DNA of 64,000 nt. Source: Acidobacteriota bacterium (GTDB taxonomy: Bacteria > Acidobacteriota > Terriglobia > Terriglobales > Acidobacteriaceae). A program made the position numbers and the translations under genes. Below, piece after piece: positions 34,790-43,984 of this stretch. Position 1 is the stretch's first letter, and each line of letters opens with the position of its first letter. The notes below the pieces were generated by a model. That model was not told the DNA's origin, did not search any database, and saw only the letters and a program-made list of their open reading frames with translations. The stretch covers positions 1 through 64,000 of the forward strand of contig JAKAXU010000003.1 of assembly GCA_021816455.1 (NCBI GenBank). The letters run 5' to 3'.

Positions 34790-36891
34790 CAGCTTTGCAG
34801 ATGGCCACCATCGCTTCGCCGGACTCCGCCTCGGTCGCATGGATCGTGCGCAGTCTCTGGCTGATTCCCGCCGTGCCGATGGCAGCAGCCGGGCTGATTG
34901 CGCTGCTTCCGCAGCCACGGCGACGCCCGGCGGCGATGCTTGCGGTCGGTTCGCTTGCGGTCTCCTTTCTGCTTGCTGTGACGGCTTTTGCGCATGTGCT
35001 GCTGCACTGGAGCAGCGGCGCTGCGACGCGAGAGACGGTGAGCGTCGACTGGCTCTCGCTCGGCTCTTCGACACTCCAGATGGGCTGGGTGCTGGATCCG
35101 CTGGCCGCGATCATGCTGGTGATGGTCACGTTTGTCGGGTCGTTGATCTTCATCTACTCGATCGGCTACATGAGTCATGATGAAAATTTCACGCGCTTTT
35201 TCTGTTTTCTGGCGCTCTTCGCCGGAGGGATGCTTGGCGTTTTGATCGCTAACAGCCTGCTGCTGTTGTTCATGTGCTGGGAGATCGTCGGATTGACCTC
35301 GTACCTGCTGATCGGCTTCTGGTATCAGAAGCCAAGCGCCGCGGCGGCTGCGAAGAAGGCATTTCTGACGACGCGCGTGGGCGACATCTTCTTTCTGCTG
35401 GGCATGGTGTGGCTCTTTGCACAGACCGGGACGCTGCTTTTTTATAACCACGGAGCAGGAGCGATGGAACCAGCCGCGCTGGCGGTGCTGCTGAGCCAGC
35501 ATGCGGCGTGGGGACTGAGCGCCGCAGGAGCCATCGGATTGTTGATCTTTGCGGGGGCAGCGGGCAAGAGCGGTCAGCTTCCGCTGCATGTGTGGCTGCC
35601 GGATGCGATGGAAGGTCCGACGCCGGTCTCGGCGCTGATTCACGCGGCGACGATGGTGGCTGCCGGAGTGTATCTGGTTGCGCGCGTTTATCCGCTGATG
35701 AGCGCGGGCGCCGGTGCGGGAACGACGACGGTTCCGCTGACCGTGGTGGCGTGGATTGGCGCGACAACGGCGCTCTTTGGAGCGCTTGTCGCGGTGGCGC
35801 AGTTCGATATCAAGCGCATTCTTGCTTACTCGACGGTCTCTCAGCTTGGATACATGATGGTGGGGCTGGCCACGGGTGGCGTGGCCGTTGGGATGTTCCA
35901 TCTGATCACGCACGCGTTCTTCAAGGCACTGCTCTTCCTTGGCGCTGGCTCTGTGATTCATGGCTGCCACGAGGAGCAGGATATTCGGCGCATGGGCGGA
36001 CTGCGTTCGGATATGCCGCTTACCTTTGCCACCTATACGGTCGGCATGCTGGCGTTGAGCGGATTTCCGATTCTGTTTTCCGGCTTCTGGAGCAAGGACG
36101 CGATTGTGGGCGCGGCGCACCACTGGCCTGTCTCGCAGGGGCCGTTTTGGATGCTGCTGATCGGAGCTTTGCTGACGGCGTTTTACATGATGCGTCAGGT
36201 GGGATACGTCTTCCTGGGAAGGTGGCGCGGCCACGGACATGCGCATGAGTCGGCCGCGGTGATGACCGTTCCGCTTGCGGTGCTGGCGTTTTTTGCCATG
36301 GCTCTGGGACTGCTGGGAACACCGGCATGGCCGTGGTTCACCGCCTTCCTGGAGAGTCGTCCGCTGGCCTTTGATTTTGCCGGATTCGGCGAGCCGGGCC
36401 TGCTCCCGCTGATGGCGGCAACTTCGCTGCTGGTTCTGCTGGCGCTGGGCGTTGGATGGCGGCTCTATGTCACGAAGGCAAATGACAGCGATGCGGATCC
36501 GGATGTTCTGCAGACGGCGTCGCCGACGGTCTTTCGATGGCTGGAGTCACGGCTCTACTTTGACGAGTTGTATGGGGCGACATTCCTGCGCGCGTATGCT
36601 TTGTGCGCCGCGTTTGCCGCGTGGCTGGATCGTCGGCTGTGGGGTGGTCTTGTGGCGCTGGTCGCCGATGGTTTCCAGGCCCTCGGGCAATGGAACAAAT
36701 CTGTGGACGGTCAGTGGATCGATGGCGGCTTCGACAAAGGTTGCGAGGAGCTGACAACGGCCGGAGGAGTGCTGGCGTGGCTGCAAACAGGGCGCGCACC
36801 GGGTTATCTTCGTACACTGGCCCTCGGCTTGCTGCTGCTCCTGCTGGGGCTGATGGTGGTAGCCTCCACACTCGGGCAGGTGAAGCTATGA
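34786..36891 (+). CDS. nuoL: NADH-quinone oxidoreductase subunit L with extended lateral helix
   Basis: 701 residues; E. coli NuoL is 613. The antiporter core is intact: the TM5 Glu in LLFMCWEIVGLTSYLLIG, the TM7 Lys in AGAAGKSGQLPLHVWLPDAMEGPTPVS, and the broken-helix region QFDIKRILAYSTVSQLGYM. The extra length is mostly in the lateral helix that runs along the membrane arm. From LYFDELY (590-596) to the last membrane helix (GYLR, 673-676) there are 87 residues, against my count of about 53 in E. coli and about 58 in typical relatives. Such an extension is what would be needed to reach past an additional NuoM. Overlaps nuoK and nuoM1 by 4 bases each. Confidence 0.96.
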   Translation: MTALQMATIASPDSASVAWIVRSLWLIPAVPMAAAGLIALLPQPRRRPAAMLAVGSLAVSFLLAVTAFAHVLLHWSSGAATRETVSVDWLSLGSSTLQMGWVLDPLAAIMLVMVTFVGSLIFIYSIGYMSHDENFTRFFCFLALFAGGMLGVLIANSLLLLFMCWEIVGLTSYLLIGFWYQKPSAAAAAKKAFLTTRVGDIFFLLGMVWLFAQTGTLLFYNHGAGAMEPAALAVLLSQHAAWGLSAAGAIGLLIFAGAAGKSGQLPLHVWLPDAMEGPTPVSALIHAATMVAAGVYLVARVYPLMSAGAGAGTTTVPLTVVAWIGATTALFGALVAVAQFDIKRILAYSTVSQLGYMMVGLATGGVAVGMFHLITHAFFKALLFLGAGSVIHGCHEEQDIRRMGGLRSDMPLTFATYTVGMLALSGFPILFSGFWSKDAIVGAAHHWPVSQGPFWMLLIGALLTAFYMMRQVGYVFLGRWRGHGHAHESAAVMTVPLAVLAFFAMALGLLGTPAWPWFTAFLESRPLAFDFAGFGEPGLLPLMAATSLLVLLALGVGWRLYVTKANDSDADPDVLQTASPTVFRWLESRLYFDELYGATFLRAYALCAAFAAWLDRRLWGGLVALVADGFQALGQWNKSVDGQWIDGGFDKGCEELTTAGGVLAWLQTGRAPGYLRTLALGLLLLLLGLMVVASTLGQVKL

Positions 36892-38402
36892 GCCATGTTC
36901 TTTCTTTTCTGACGGCGCTGCCGGTTGCGGGCGCAGTGCTTGCCGGGCTTGCCGGTGCGCGAGCGCGTATGATCGCGCTGGCCGTCTCGCTCATCGCGCT
37001 TGCAGGATCGGTGTGGATATGGTTTTCGGTCGGCACGGTCGGCCGGATGGTCTTTGTGGAACGCTCGGTGTGGGTGCCGGACCTGGGCATCGAGTACCAC
37101 CTGGGCGTGGATGGCCTGGGTGCCATGATGCTGGTGCTGGCGGCGCTGGTGACGGTCATCTCGCTCTTTGCCTCCCGCTCGGTGTTGCGTCAGCCGGGCT
37201 TGTATTTCGGTCTGGTGCTTCTGCTGGAGGCTGGACTTTTCGGCACCTTTACCGCGCTGAATTTCTTCCACTGGTTCCTGTACTGGGAGCTGAGCCTGAT
37301 TCCAGCTTTTTTCCTGATTCGCCTGTGGGGAGGGCCGCGCCGGGGTCCGGCAGCGACCCAGTTCTTTGTGTACACGATGGTCGGTTCGGTAGCGTTGCTA
37401 CTGTCGTTCCTGGCCTTGTTCGTTGCGACGGGCGGCATGGATTTTCTCGCGCTTGCGCAACTGGCTTCAACGGGCGAGCTGCATCGGCTGGTCGAAGCAC
37501 ACCTCGGTCATCTGGAAATGTTGCTGGCCTGCGGAGTCCTGCTAGGTTTTGCCGTCAAGGTGCCGCTGATGCCGTTCCACACATGGCTTCCGGAGACCTA
37601 TGCCGAAGCGCCGACGGCGATCACTATCCTGCTGACCGGGGCGATGTCGAAGATGGGCGTCTATGGGCTGATCCGGATCGCGCTTCCGATCTTCGGCAGG
37701 GAGCTGTTCGCATTGCGCGGCGAACTGCTCACGCTGGCCGTGCTGACTGTGGTGGCCGGAGCGTGGGCCGCGGTGGTGCAGAAGGATCTGAAACGTATCT
37801 TTGCCTATTCGTCAATCAATCATCTGGGCTACTGTCTGCTGGCCCTCTTCGCGGTGCTGTTGCCGACGGCTGGCGACCCGGCGCGGACGTTGAGCGCTTC
37901 TGCTGCGCTGGACGGGGCAATTCTGCAAATCTTCAATCATGGCCTGACCGCAGCCACCATCTTCTGGTTCCTCTGCATGCTGGAGGAGCGCAGCAAGGGC
38001 GCGCTGTTGCTGGACGACTTTGGCGGGTTGCGGAAGAAAGTGCCGGTCTTTTGCGGCCTGATGGGGATTGCACTCTTTTCGTCGCTGGGCCTGCCCGGGC
38101 TGAACGGATTCGTCAGTGAATTTCTGATCTTCCGCGGAGTCTTCCCGCTGGCCTGGCAGGCGGCGACGGTTGCAGTGCTCGGACTTCTGATTACGGCTGC
38201 CGTGATTCTTACCGTTCTCCAGCGCGTTTTCAGTGGTCCTCTGCGGGATCGCTGGAGCGCGATGCCGGACCTGACTTTGACGGAGCGGGTGGCTGTTGCA
38301 CCGGCTCTCGTGCTGATGCTGCTTCTGGGCCTTGTGCCACAGATTCTTCTTGGCGTAATCAATCCGACCGTCCTTCATCTTATCGACGGGTGGAGATTCT
38401 GA
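36888..38402 (+). CDS. nuoM: NADH-quinone oxidoreductase subunit M, first copy
   Basis: 504 residues, about 14 membrane helices, normal length. All antiporter residues are in place: Glu in FLYWELSLIPAFFLI, Lys224 in FAVKVPLMPFHTWLPETYAEAP, Lys in TGAMSKMGVYGL, and Glu in LNGFVSEFLIF. Start ATG 36888 overlaps the nuoL stop; the frame is open further upstream only as a shadow of nuoL. The stop TGA shares its last base with the ATG of the second copy. The two copies are clearly different proteins, not a recent duplication. Confidence 0.95.
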   Translation: MSHVLSFLTALPVAGAVLAGLAGARARMIALAVSLIALAGSVWIWFSVGTVGRMVFVERSVWVPDLGIEYHLGVDGLGAMMLVLAALVTVISLFASRSVLRQPGLYFGLVLLLEAGLFGTFTALNFFHWFLYWELSLIPAFFLIRLWGGPRRGPAATQFFVYTMVGSVALLLSFLALFVATGGMDFLALAQLASTGELHRLVEAHLGHLEMLLACGVLLGFAVKVPLMPFHTWLPETYAEAPTAITILLTGAMSKMGVYGLIRIALPIFGRELFALRGELLTLAVLTVVAGAWAAVVQKDLKRIFAYSSINHLGYCLLALFAVLLPTAGDPARTLSASAALDGAILQIFNHGLTAATIFWFLCMLEERSKGALLLDDFGGLRKKVPVFCGLMGIALFSSLGLPGLNGFVSEFLIFRGVFPLAWQAATVAVLGLLITAAVILTVLQRVFSGPLRDRWSAMPDLTLTERVAVAPALVLMLLLGLVPQILLGVINPTVLHLIDGWRF

Positions 38403-39928
38403 TGCTTGCGTGGACGATCTATCTTTCCTTTGGCGGCGCATTGCTGATCGCCCTGTTCACGCAGGGGCGGCCGCAAATGGCGCGCGCTCTTGCCCTGGTT
38501 ACTGCGCTGGGCGGGCTGATCCTTGCTGTTCTGGCGTTCTTTACGCAGTCCGGCGTCGCTCCGATTGTGGATGCAGCGTGGATTCCGGCGATGGGCATCC
38601 GATATACGCTCTCGGCCGACGGCATCAGCCGCGTGCTGGTTCTGCTGACCGGCTTCGCAGCGGTAGCCGGAGTTCTTTTCTCATGGAACATCGATCGGCG
38701 CGTGAATGAATTTTTTGGGTTCTACCTGGCGCTGATCGGCGGGGTCTACGGTGTCTTTCTCTCCGCGGATCTTTTTCTGTTTTTCGTCTTCTATGAGGTT
38801 GCCATTGTTCCCAAGTATTTTCTGATCGCGATATGGGGTTCCACGCGTCGCGAGTATGGGGCGATGAAGCTGGCGCTCTACTCGTTTCTCGGGTCGGCAA
38901 TGGTGCTTGTAGGCCTGCTGGCGGCATACGCCATCTCTGGTGGACACACGCTGAATCTTGCCGCATTGCAGCAGTTTGCATTCCCAGTATCGTTCCAGAT
39001 GTGGGCCTTTCCGCTGGTCTTTCTGGGATTTGCAATTCTTGCGGGCATTTGGCCGCTGCACACCTGGGCGCCAACGGGCCACGTTGCGGCTCCCACGGCG
39101 GCATCGATGCTGCTGGCTGGCGTGGTGATGAAACTGGGCGCTTACGGGTGTCTTCGCGTTGCGATGACGCTGTTCCCGCATGGCCTCGATCCGTGGGGAT
39201 GGAGCTTCCTCGGCATCGGCTCATGGAGGGCGGTTTTTGCATTGCTCGCGGTAATTGGGATCGTCTATGGAGCCGCAGTGGCGCTAATCCAGAATGACTT
39301 CAAGTTCGTCATTGGCTACTCCAGCGTCAGTCACATGGGGCTGGTTCTGCTGGGGTTGATGTCATTGAGCCAGATCGGTCTCGACGGGGCGGTGCTCCAG
39401 ATGTTTTCTCACGGCGTACTCGCCGGGCTGCTCTTTGCTACGGTGGGCCGCATCGTTTATGAGCGCACCCATACGCGAGACCTGAGCGCGCTGAGCAGGA
39501 TGCACCTCAGTCGCACGCTTCCATTTGCTGCATGGCTCTTCGTTCTTGCGGGCATGGCTTCCATGGGTCTGCCCGGATTCAGCGGCTTCATCGCGGAGTT
39601 GCAGGTGCTGATCGGCGCGTGGGCGGCCTTCCCGGTCTTTACGGTGATTGCCGGAGTGGGGATCGTAGTGGGAGTTGCTTATACCTGGCGCGCGATGCAG
39701 AAGGCATTTTTCAGCGATGCCCCGGCAGGCAGTTCGCCATCGGCTTTATCCCTTCCATCGCAGGAGCTGCATGTCTTTGATCCGATTACCTGGGCAGAGA
39801 AAGCAGGGGTCGTGCTGCTGCTGGCGGCCAGTCTCGCGGTCGGACTGGCACCTCGACTGTTGCTGGACCAGATTACTCCGGCAGTTCTCGCGCTGCCCCA
39901 TACTCTGCTGACGGGAGGCCGTCTATGA
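38402..39928 (+). CDS. nuoM: NADH-quinone oxidoreductase subunit M, second copy, TM7 lysine missing
   Basis: 508 residues, the same fold as NuoM. The TM5 Glu (FVFYEVAIVPKYFLI), the TM8 Lys (GVVMKLGAYG) and the TM12 Glu (FSGFIAELQVL) are present. In TM7 the usual K-(V/L)-P is replaced: residues 210-222 read FAILAGIWPLHTW, with Leu213 where NuoM1 has Lys224. This lysine is considered central for proton transfer, so the second copy may move protons differently or play a structural part. ATG 38402 overlaps the stop of the first copy (TGATG); GTG 38390 is in frame but less likely. Overlaps nuoN by ATGA. Confidence 0.94.
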   Translation: MLAWTIYLSFGGALLIALFTQGRPQMARALALVTALGGLILAVLAFFTQSGVAPIVDAAWIPAMGIRYTLSADGISRVLVLLTGFAAVAGVLFSWNIDRRVNEFFGFYLALIGGVYGVFLSADLFLFFVFYEVAIVPKYFLIAIWGSTRREYGAMKLALYSFLGSAMVLVGLLAAYAISGGHTLNLAALQQFAFPVSFQMWAFPLVFLGFAILAGIWPLHTWAPTGHVAAPTAASMLLAGVVMKLGAYGCLRVAMTLFPHGLDPWGWSFLGIGSWRAVFALLAVIGIVYGAAVALIQNDFKFVIGYSSVSHMGLVLLGLMSLSQIGLDGAVLQMFSHGVLAGLLFATVGRIVYERTHTRDLSALSRMHLSRTLPFAAWLFVLAGMASMGLPGFSGFIAELQVLIGAWAAFPVFTVIAGVGIVVGVAYTWRAMQKAFFSDAPAGSSPSALSLPSQELHVFDPITWAEKAGVVLLLAASLAVGLAPRLLLDQITPAVLALPHTLLTGGRL

Positions 39929-41367
39929 CAGCCGCAGCCTACGGCAATCTTTTCAGCATTCTGTGGCCGGAGTCGATCCTGGAAATTGTCTCCCTGGTGA
40001 TCCTTGTTGTGGATTTGGGCTGGATGCGAGGCGAGACGACGGCGACCCGCATGCGTGTAGCCAGTTTGCTGGGATCGATTGGAGCGGTGCTTTCGTTCGC
40101 CTGGCTGGAGATGCACGTCGGCATCGCGTCTGTGATGGGTGGCGCGCTGGTTTCCTCGCCGACGGTTGTCGCGGCACAGTCTTGCATCCTCATCCTCACG
40201 ACTCTGGTTCTGCTGCTTGGCCTCTCCGTGCGCTTCACGCGCAACCCGGGCGAGTACGTCGCGCTGGTTTTGCTGGCAACGACGGGCATGATGCTGGTAG
40301 CCGCTGCGCGTGACCTGCTGATCATCTTTGTTGCGCTTGAGATGCTGAGTCTCTCGCTTTATGTTCTTGCCGCATTTGCCAAAGATTCGGCGGCATCGGC
40401 CGAAGCTGCGCTCAAGTACTACCTCTTCGGAGGAATGTCGGCAGCGTTTATGCTCTTTGGCTTCAGCTACCTCTACGGCTTGACCGGAACGACGAGCCTT
40501 TCGGCGATTGCCGCTTCCTTGGCGATTGCTCCGCTTACGCCCCTCGCTTTGGTTGCTTTGGTTCTGGCCGCGGTTGGCCTGGGCTTCAAGGTTGCTGCGG
40601 TTCCGTTCCACCTCTGGGCGCCAGACACGTATCTGGGCGCGCCCGCTCCGGTGGCTGCTCTGATCGCCTCCGGCTCCAAGGTTGCCAGCTTCGCCGTGCT
40701 CATCGCTGTCACTGCTGCGCTGGTCCCCGCGTGGGGATGGACGGCGACGCTGCTTTGCATGGCGGCAGCCTCGATCGTGCTGGGAAATCTCTCGGCACTG
40801 GTCCAGTCGAGTGTTCGTCGCATCCTTGCCTGCTCGGCCATCGCACATGCCGGATACATGCTGCTGGGCATCGCGGCGCATACCCTGGCAGGCGATCAGT
40901 CCGTAATGACATATGCCGTGACCTATGCGCTGACGACGGTTGGAGCCTTCGGCGTCGTGGCCATTGTCGAGCGCAGTGCAGGCAGTGATCGCCTGGACGC
41001 CTTTGCCGGTCTGAGCGCGCGCAGTCCGCTGCTTGCGGCCACGCTGCTGGTCTTTCTGCTTTCGCTTGCCGGAATTCCACCGTTGGTTGGTTTCTGGGTG
41101 AAGTTTCAGATGTTTGCCGCTGTGTTGCGCGCACCGCTCGCATCGGGATGGGGACTTGGCCTGGTCATGCTCGCTATTGCAGGCAGCGCAGTCTCGCTCT
41201 ACTACTATTTACAGGTTCTCAAGCGCGCCTACGTGACTCCCGCCGTTATTTCCGCTCCGTTGAAGGTTACGCGCCTGGAGCTTTTTCTACTGGTTGCGAT
41301 TGCCGTGGCGGTTGTCCTGCTCGGAATTTTCCCGGATATGCTGATGCAGTGGATTCCTGCTGTGTAA
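39925..41367 (+). CDS. nuoN: NADH-quinone oxidoreductase subunit N
   Basis: 480 residues, about 14 membrane helices, normal size. TM5 Glu in LLIIFVALEMLSLSLYVL, TM7 Lys in GLGFKVAAVPFHLWAPDTYLGAPAP, and KVASF in TM8 are present. It is the antiporter-like subunit nearest NuoK. Last gene of the operon. A convergent glycosidase gene ends 48 bases downstream; no clear terminator hairpin is seen in between. Confidence 0.96.
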   Translation: MTAAAYGNLFSILWPESILEIVSLVILVVDLGWMRGETTATRMRVASLLGSIGAVLSFAWLEMHVGIASVMGGALVSSPTVVAAQSCILILTTLVLLLGLSVRFTRNPGEYVALVLLATTGMMLVAAARDLLIIFVALEMLSLSLYVLAAFAKDSAASAEAALKYYLFGGMSAAFMLFGFSYLYGLTGTTSLSAIAASLAIAPLTPLALVALVLAAVGLGFKVAAVPFHLWAPDTYLGAPAPVAALIASGSKVASFAVLIAVTAALVPAWGWTATLLCMAAASIVLGNLSALVQSSVRRILACSAIAHAGYMLLGIAAHTLAGDQSVMTYAVTYALTTVGAFGVVAIVERSAGSDRLDAFAGLSARSPLLAATLLVFLLSLAGIPPLVGFWVKFQMFAAVLRAPLASGWGLGLVMLAIAGSAVSLYYYLQVLKRAYVTPAVISAPLKVTRLELFLLVAIAVAVVLLGIFPDMLMQWIPAV

Positions 41368-41415
41368 CCAAGACCGAATGGGTTCCTCTTCGCCCGAGTT
41401 TCGCCTGGCAACAGC

Positions 41416-42750
41416 TTATGCCTGCGTCAGAGGGATCAGCGATGTGATTCCGCGCAGGCGGAGATAGTTTTGATCTTTGGCGCGGCTTTCAAGGACAATC
41501 GCCGGATCCTTGCCGACGGTCATCAGGTTCATCCATGCCGAAGCGTATCGCCAGTCGGAGGGCCAGGGTTTCTGACTCAGTCCTCGATCTGGTATGACAA
41601 GCGCGATTCTCGAAGTTGTCGGAGCCGGTCGGCCAGTTCGCAGTTCGTGCGCCAGAGTGGCAAACTCTTTGCCTTGCGGCTTGGGGCGATTACTTAGGTC
41701 GAGAAGTCCAAGCGTATATTCATAGCTGCCGAAGCTCGCGATTTTCGGGTCAATATCGTGCGAGCACCACCATGTGATTCCCCAGAGATTGCTGCATCTG
41801 GCAAGATTGTGTACGGTGTGCCGCATAAAATTCGGTTTCGCCGTCGCGGGCATCTCCACGTCCCCGACGCCGATCTCTTCCACCCAGACGGGCCGCGCCG
41901 GATCGTGTTGATACGCGGTTGCCAGTTCCACTTCGTATGCCGCCAGGTGTCTGGCCTGCGGTGAATCGTAAGCGAACCGGTCCAGCACTCCATCGAAGTA
42001 GATGTAAGAGTGAATTGCAGTGGCTGCACCCGTGTTTGCAAGGGTTGAGCGGGAAAAGCCGAAATCAGCAAACCAATGAGAGTGATCCGCGCCGTTTACA
42101 TGAAAGCGACCGGGCGCGAATTGGCTGCATGTGTTCAGGATTTCTCCAGCCCACTGGTCCGCCAGCACAGGCTCGACTGCATTTGCTCCTGTCATCAGTA
42201 CGCCGAGTTCATTGCCGATATCGAATCCCAGAAAACGTCGATGAGAGCCGATGATTTCGGCGATCCGGTGGAAGAGCAGTTTCTGGGCTTCGAGAACCTC
42301 CGGCGAGGTGAACAGATTCCAGTTTTCGTTCTTCTGTGGCCGAGCCAGCGGCGCAGTCCAGGCCGGCAAAAAAGACAATCCGCTCATCCAGCCGTTCAGG
42401 ACGGTGACCTCAACGTCGAGTCCGCTACGATCCGCGGCCTCCAGCAACTGATGCAGATGTTCGACGGCCCGTTCGTTCACAACGTTGATTCCAGGCTGGA
42501 AGATCGGCCACAGGCACTGCGCGCGGATATGATCCATGCCCAGGGCTGCGATCCCATCCAGATCGTCCTGAATTGCCTGCTGGTTCCAGTCCTGCCAGCA
42601 GTACCACCAGAGTCGCCGCGGAGTGTAGTTCACTCCAAAGCGAAGTTGGGCAGGCTGTATTTCGTGTGCCGAATATCCACGCAAGGGAAGCGCGGATCCG
42701 ATGCAGGCAGCCGTTGCGAATTCAAGAAAACCGCGCCGAGTCTCGATCAT
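41416..42750 (-). CDS. Exported glycosidase with cellulase-type TIM barrel (GH5-like), Tat signal
   Basis: 444 residues from ATG 42750, which has GGAGG 4 bases upstream. The N-terminus ETRRGFLEFATAACIGSALP is a twin-arginine signal, so the protein is probably exported folded. The barrel resembles family 5 and related retaining glycosidases: RFGVNYTPRRLWWYCWQDWN, acid/base Glu181 in LGFDIGNELG, and the likely nucleophile at Glu291/Glu292 in PVWVEEIGVGD. The substrate may be a beta-mannan, beta-glucan or similar; I cannot decide. It is the last gene of an operon with a thiolase and another glycosidase, 28 bases after the thiolase. Confidence 0.8.
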   Translation of the reverse strand: MIETRRGFLEFATAACIGSALPLRGYSAHEIQPAQLRFGVNYTPRRLWWYCWQDWNQQAIQDDLDGIAALGMDHIRAQCLWPIFQPGINVVNERAVEHLHQLLEAADRSGLDVEVTVLNGWMSGLSFLPAWTAPLARPQKNENWNLFTSPEVLEAQKLLFHRIAEIIGSHRRFLGFDIGNELGVLMTGANAVEPVLADQWAGEILNTCSQFAPGRFHVNGADHSHWFADFGFSRSTLANTGAATAIHSYIYFDGVLDRFAYDSPQARHLAAYEVELATAYQHDPARPVWVEEIGVGDVEMPATAKPNFMRHTVHNLARCSNLWGITWWCSHDIDPKIASFGSYEYTLGLLDLSNRPKPQGKEFATLAHELRTGRPAPTTSRIALVIPDRGLSQKPWPSDWRYASAWMNLMTVGKDPAIVLESRAKDQNYLRLRGITSLIPLTQA

Positions 42751-42778
42751 CGCACCTCCACGATACTGATTCTGACTT

Positions 42779-43984
42779 TTACTGCGGCGCACGCAGAACC
42801 GTTGATACCGAGGCACAGACCGGCCCACCGATATTGAATGTTGCCGCGTGGCGCACATTGCGCACCTGCAGCGGTGCGGGCACCCTGCCCAGCAGTTGCC
42901 AGCCAGCCCAGCCCACCATGGCAATTCCGGTTGCGCCGACAGGATGTCCTTTGGCGATCAGCCCGCCGGAGGTATTCAGAGCGCAAGACCCATCGACCGC
43001 GGCATTTCCATCAGCCCAGTAAGCAGCGCCTCGACCCGGCGCCGCAAGTCCCAGTATCTCCGCCGCCAGCGCGGCCATCACCGTGAAGCAGTCATGGACC
43101 TCCGCCGTCTGAATCTCTGCCGGTGTCACTCCCGCCATCGCAAATGCACTCCGAGTCGCGCGATAAGCCGCTTCTGGATGGAGGACGTTGCGTCGTCCAT
43201 GCTGCAAAGGATCGACCGCGCTGCCCCAGCCGGCGATCTGCACGCAATCTTTCGCGTGCAACCCCAGGCGCTCCAATCCATCCCCGGTTGCGAGCAGAAG
43301 AGCCGCGTAGCCGTCGGTGATCTGCGAACAGTCGTAGGTTTTGAGCGGCAGTCCTTCCACCAGATACCGGTTCGTTCCGGCGATGGTGACAGCGTTCTCC
43401 AGTGTCAATTCGGTTGTCCGCATCTGTGCGTAAGGATTGTGCCGAGCATTGGCATACTCAGTCACGGCAATGGAGGCCAACTGTCGTTCACTGACCTTCC
43501 ACGCCTGCATATAGTCCCGCATGATCTCGGCAAAGATATGCGGAAAAACGAAGACTTTGCCGGACCGCTCCGCGGGGTCGGAAAAATATCCGAGCGCTTC
43601 GCCCACGCGCTGTCCGTCGGCCTTTCCCGTTTCGTCGCGCATCTTTTCGATGCCAACTGCGAGCGCGGTTTCGCCCATGCCGGCCTGCAGGCGCAGGATG
43701 CAGTTTAAAATCGCCTGTCCGCCGGAAGCGCAGGCATTTTCGACGCTCTCGATAAGCTTGGCTTCCATGCCCGGAACACCGGCCAGCAGGCCGGAAAGCA
43801 GTCCCTGCTGGTGGAGGGAAAAACTGCACGCCGAAGCGATCGAAGCCGAATCAATGCTCGCAGCTTCGGTCCGTGCTTCTGCGCAGACGCCTGCTACAGC
43901 GGCTGCCAGCATCTGTTCCTGTGTCATTGCCATCAGTTTTCCGAATGGCGATTGAAAATAGGCCGCGATGTAGATTGGTTTCAT
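42779..43984 (-). CDS. Thiolase family protein (acetyl-CoA acetyltransferase-like)
   Basis: 401 residues. Thiolases make or break beta-ketoacyl-CoA. The acylated cysteine is Cys85 in VENACASGGQAIL; the histidine sites are AEVHDCF and KGHPVGATG near the C-terminus. The overall pattern is that of the SCP2/DitF-like branch, often not a plain acetoacetyl-CoA thiolase. No partner acyl-CoA genes are nearby. Oddly, it lies between two glycosidase genes and overlaps the first by 4 bases, so it is co-transcribed with them. The frame is open further upstream, but ATG 43984 (AGGGA 6-7 bases before) is the natural start. Confidence 0.87.
   Translation of the reverse strand: MKPIYIAAYFQSPFGKLMAMTQEQMLAAAVAGVCAEARTEAASIDSASIASACSFSLHQQGLLSGLLAGVPGMEAKLIESVENACASGGQAILNCILRLQAGMGETALAVGIEKMRDETGKADGQRVGEALGYFSDPAERSGKVFVFPHIFAEIMRDYMQAWKVSERQLASIAVTEYANARHNPYAQMRTTELTLENAVTIAGTNRYLVEGLPLKTYDCSQITDGYAALLLATGDGLERLGLHAKDCVQIAGWGSAVDPLQHGRRNVLHPEAAYRATRSAFAMAGVTPAEIQTAEVHDCFTVMAALAAEILGLAAPGRGAAYWADGNAAVDGSCALNTSGGLIAKGHPVGATGIAMVGWAGWQLLGRVPAPLQVRNVRHAATFNIGGPVCASVSTVLRAPQ

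Noticed and set aside
34639-36246. 535-codon open frame on the minus strand
   Set aside because: Antisense to nuoL; the product is rich in Arg, His and Gln and has no membrane or enzyme features.
36888-39928. Assembly duplication of nuoM
   Set aside because: The two copies differ along their whole length, including key residues, so they are not an assembly artefact.
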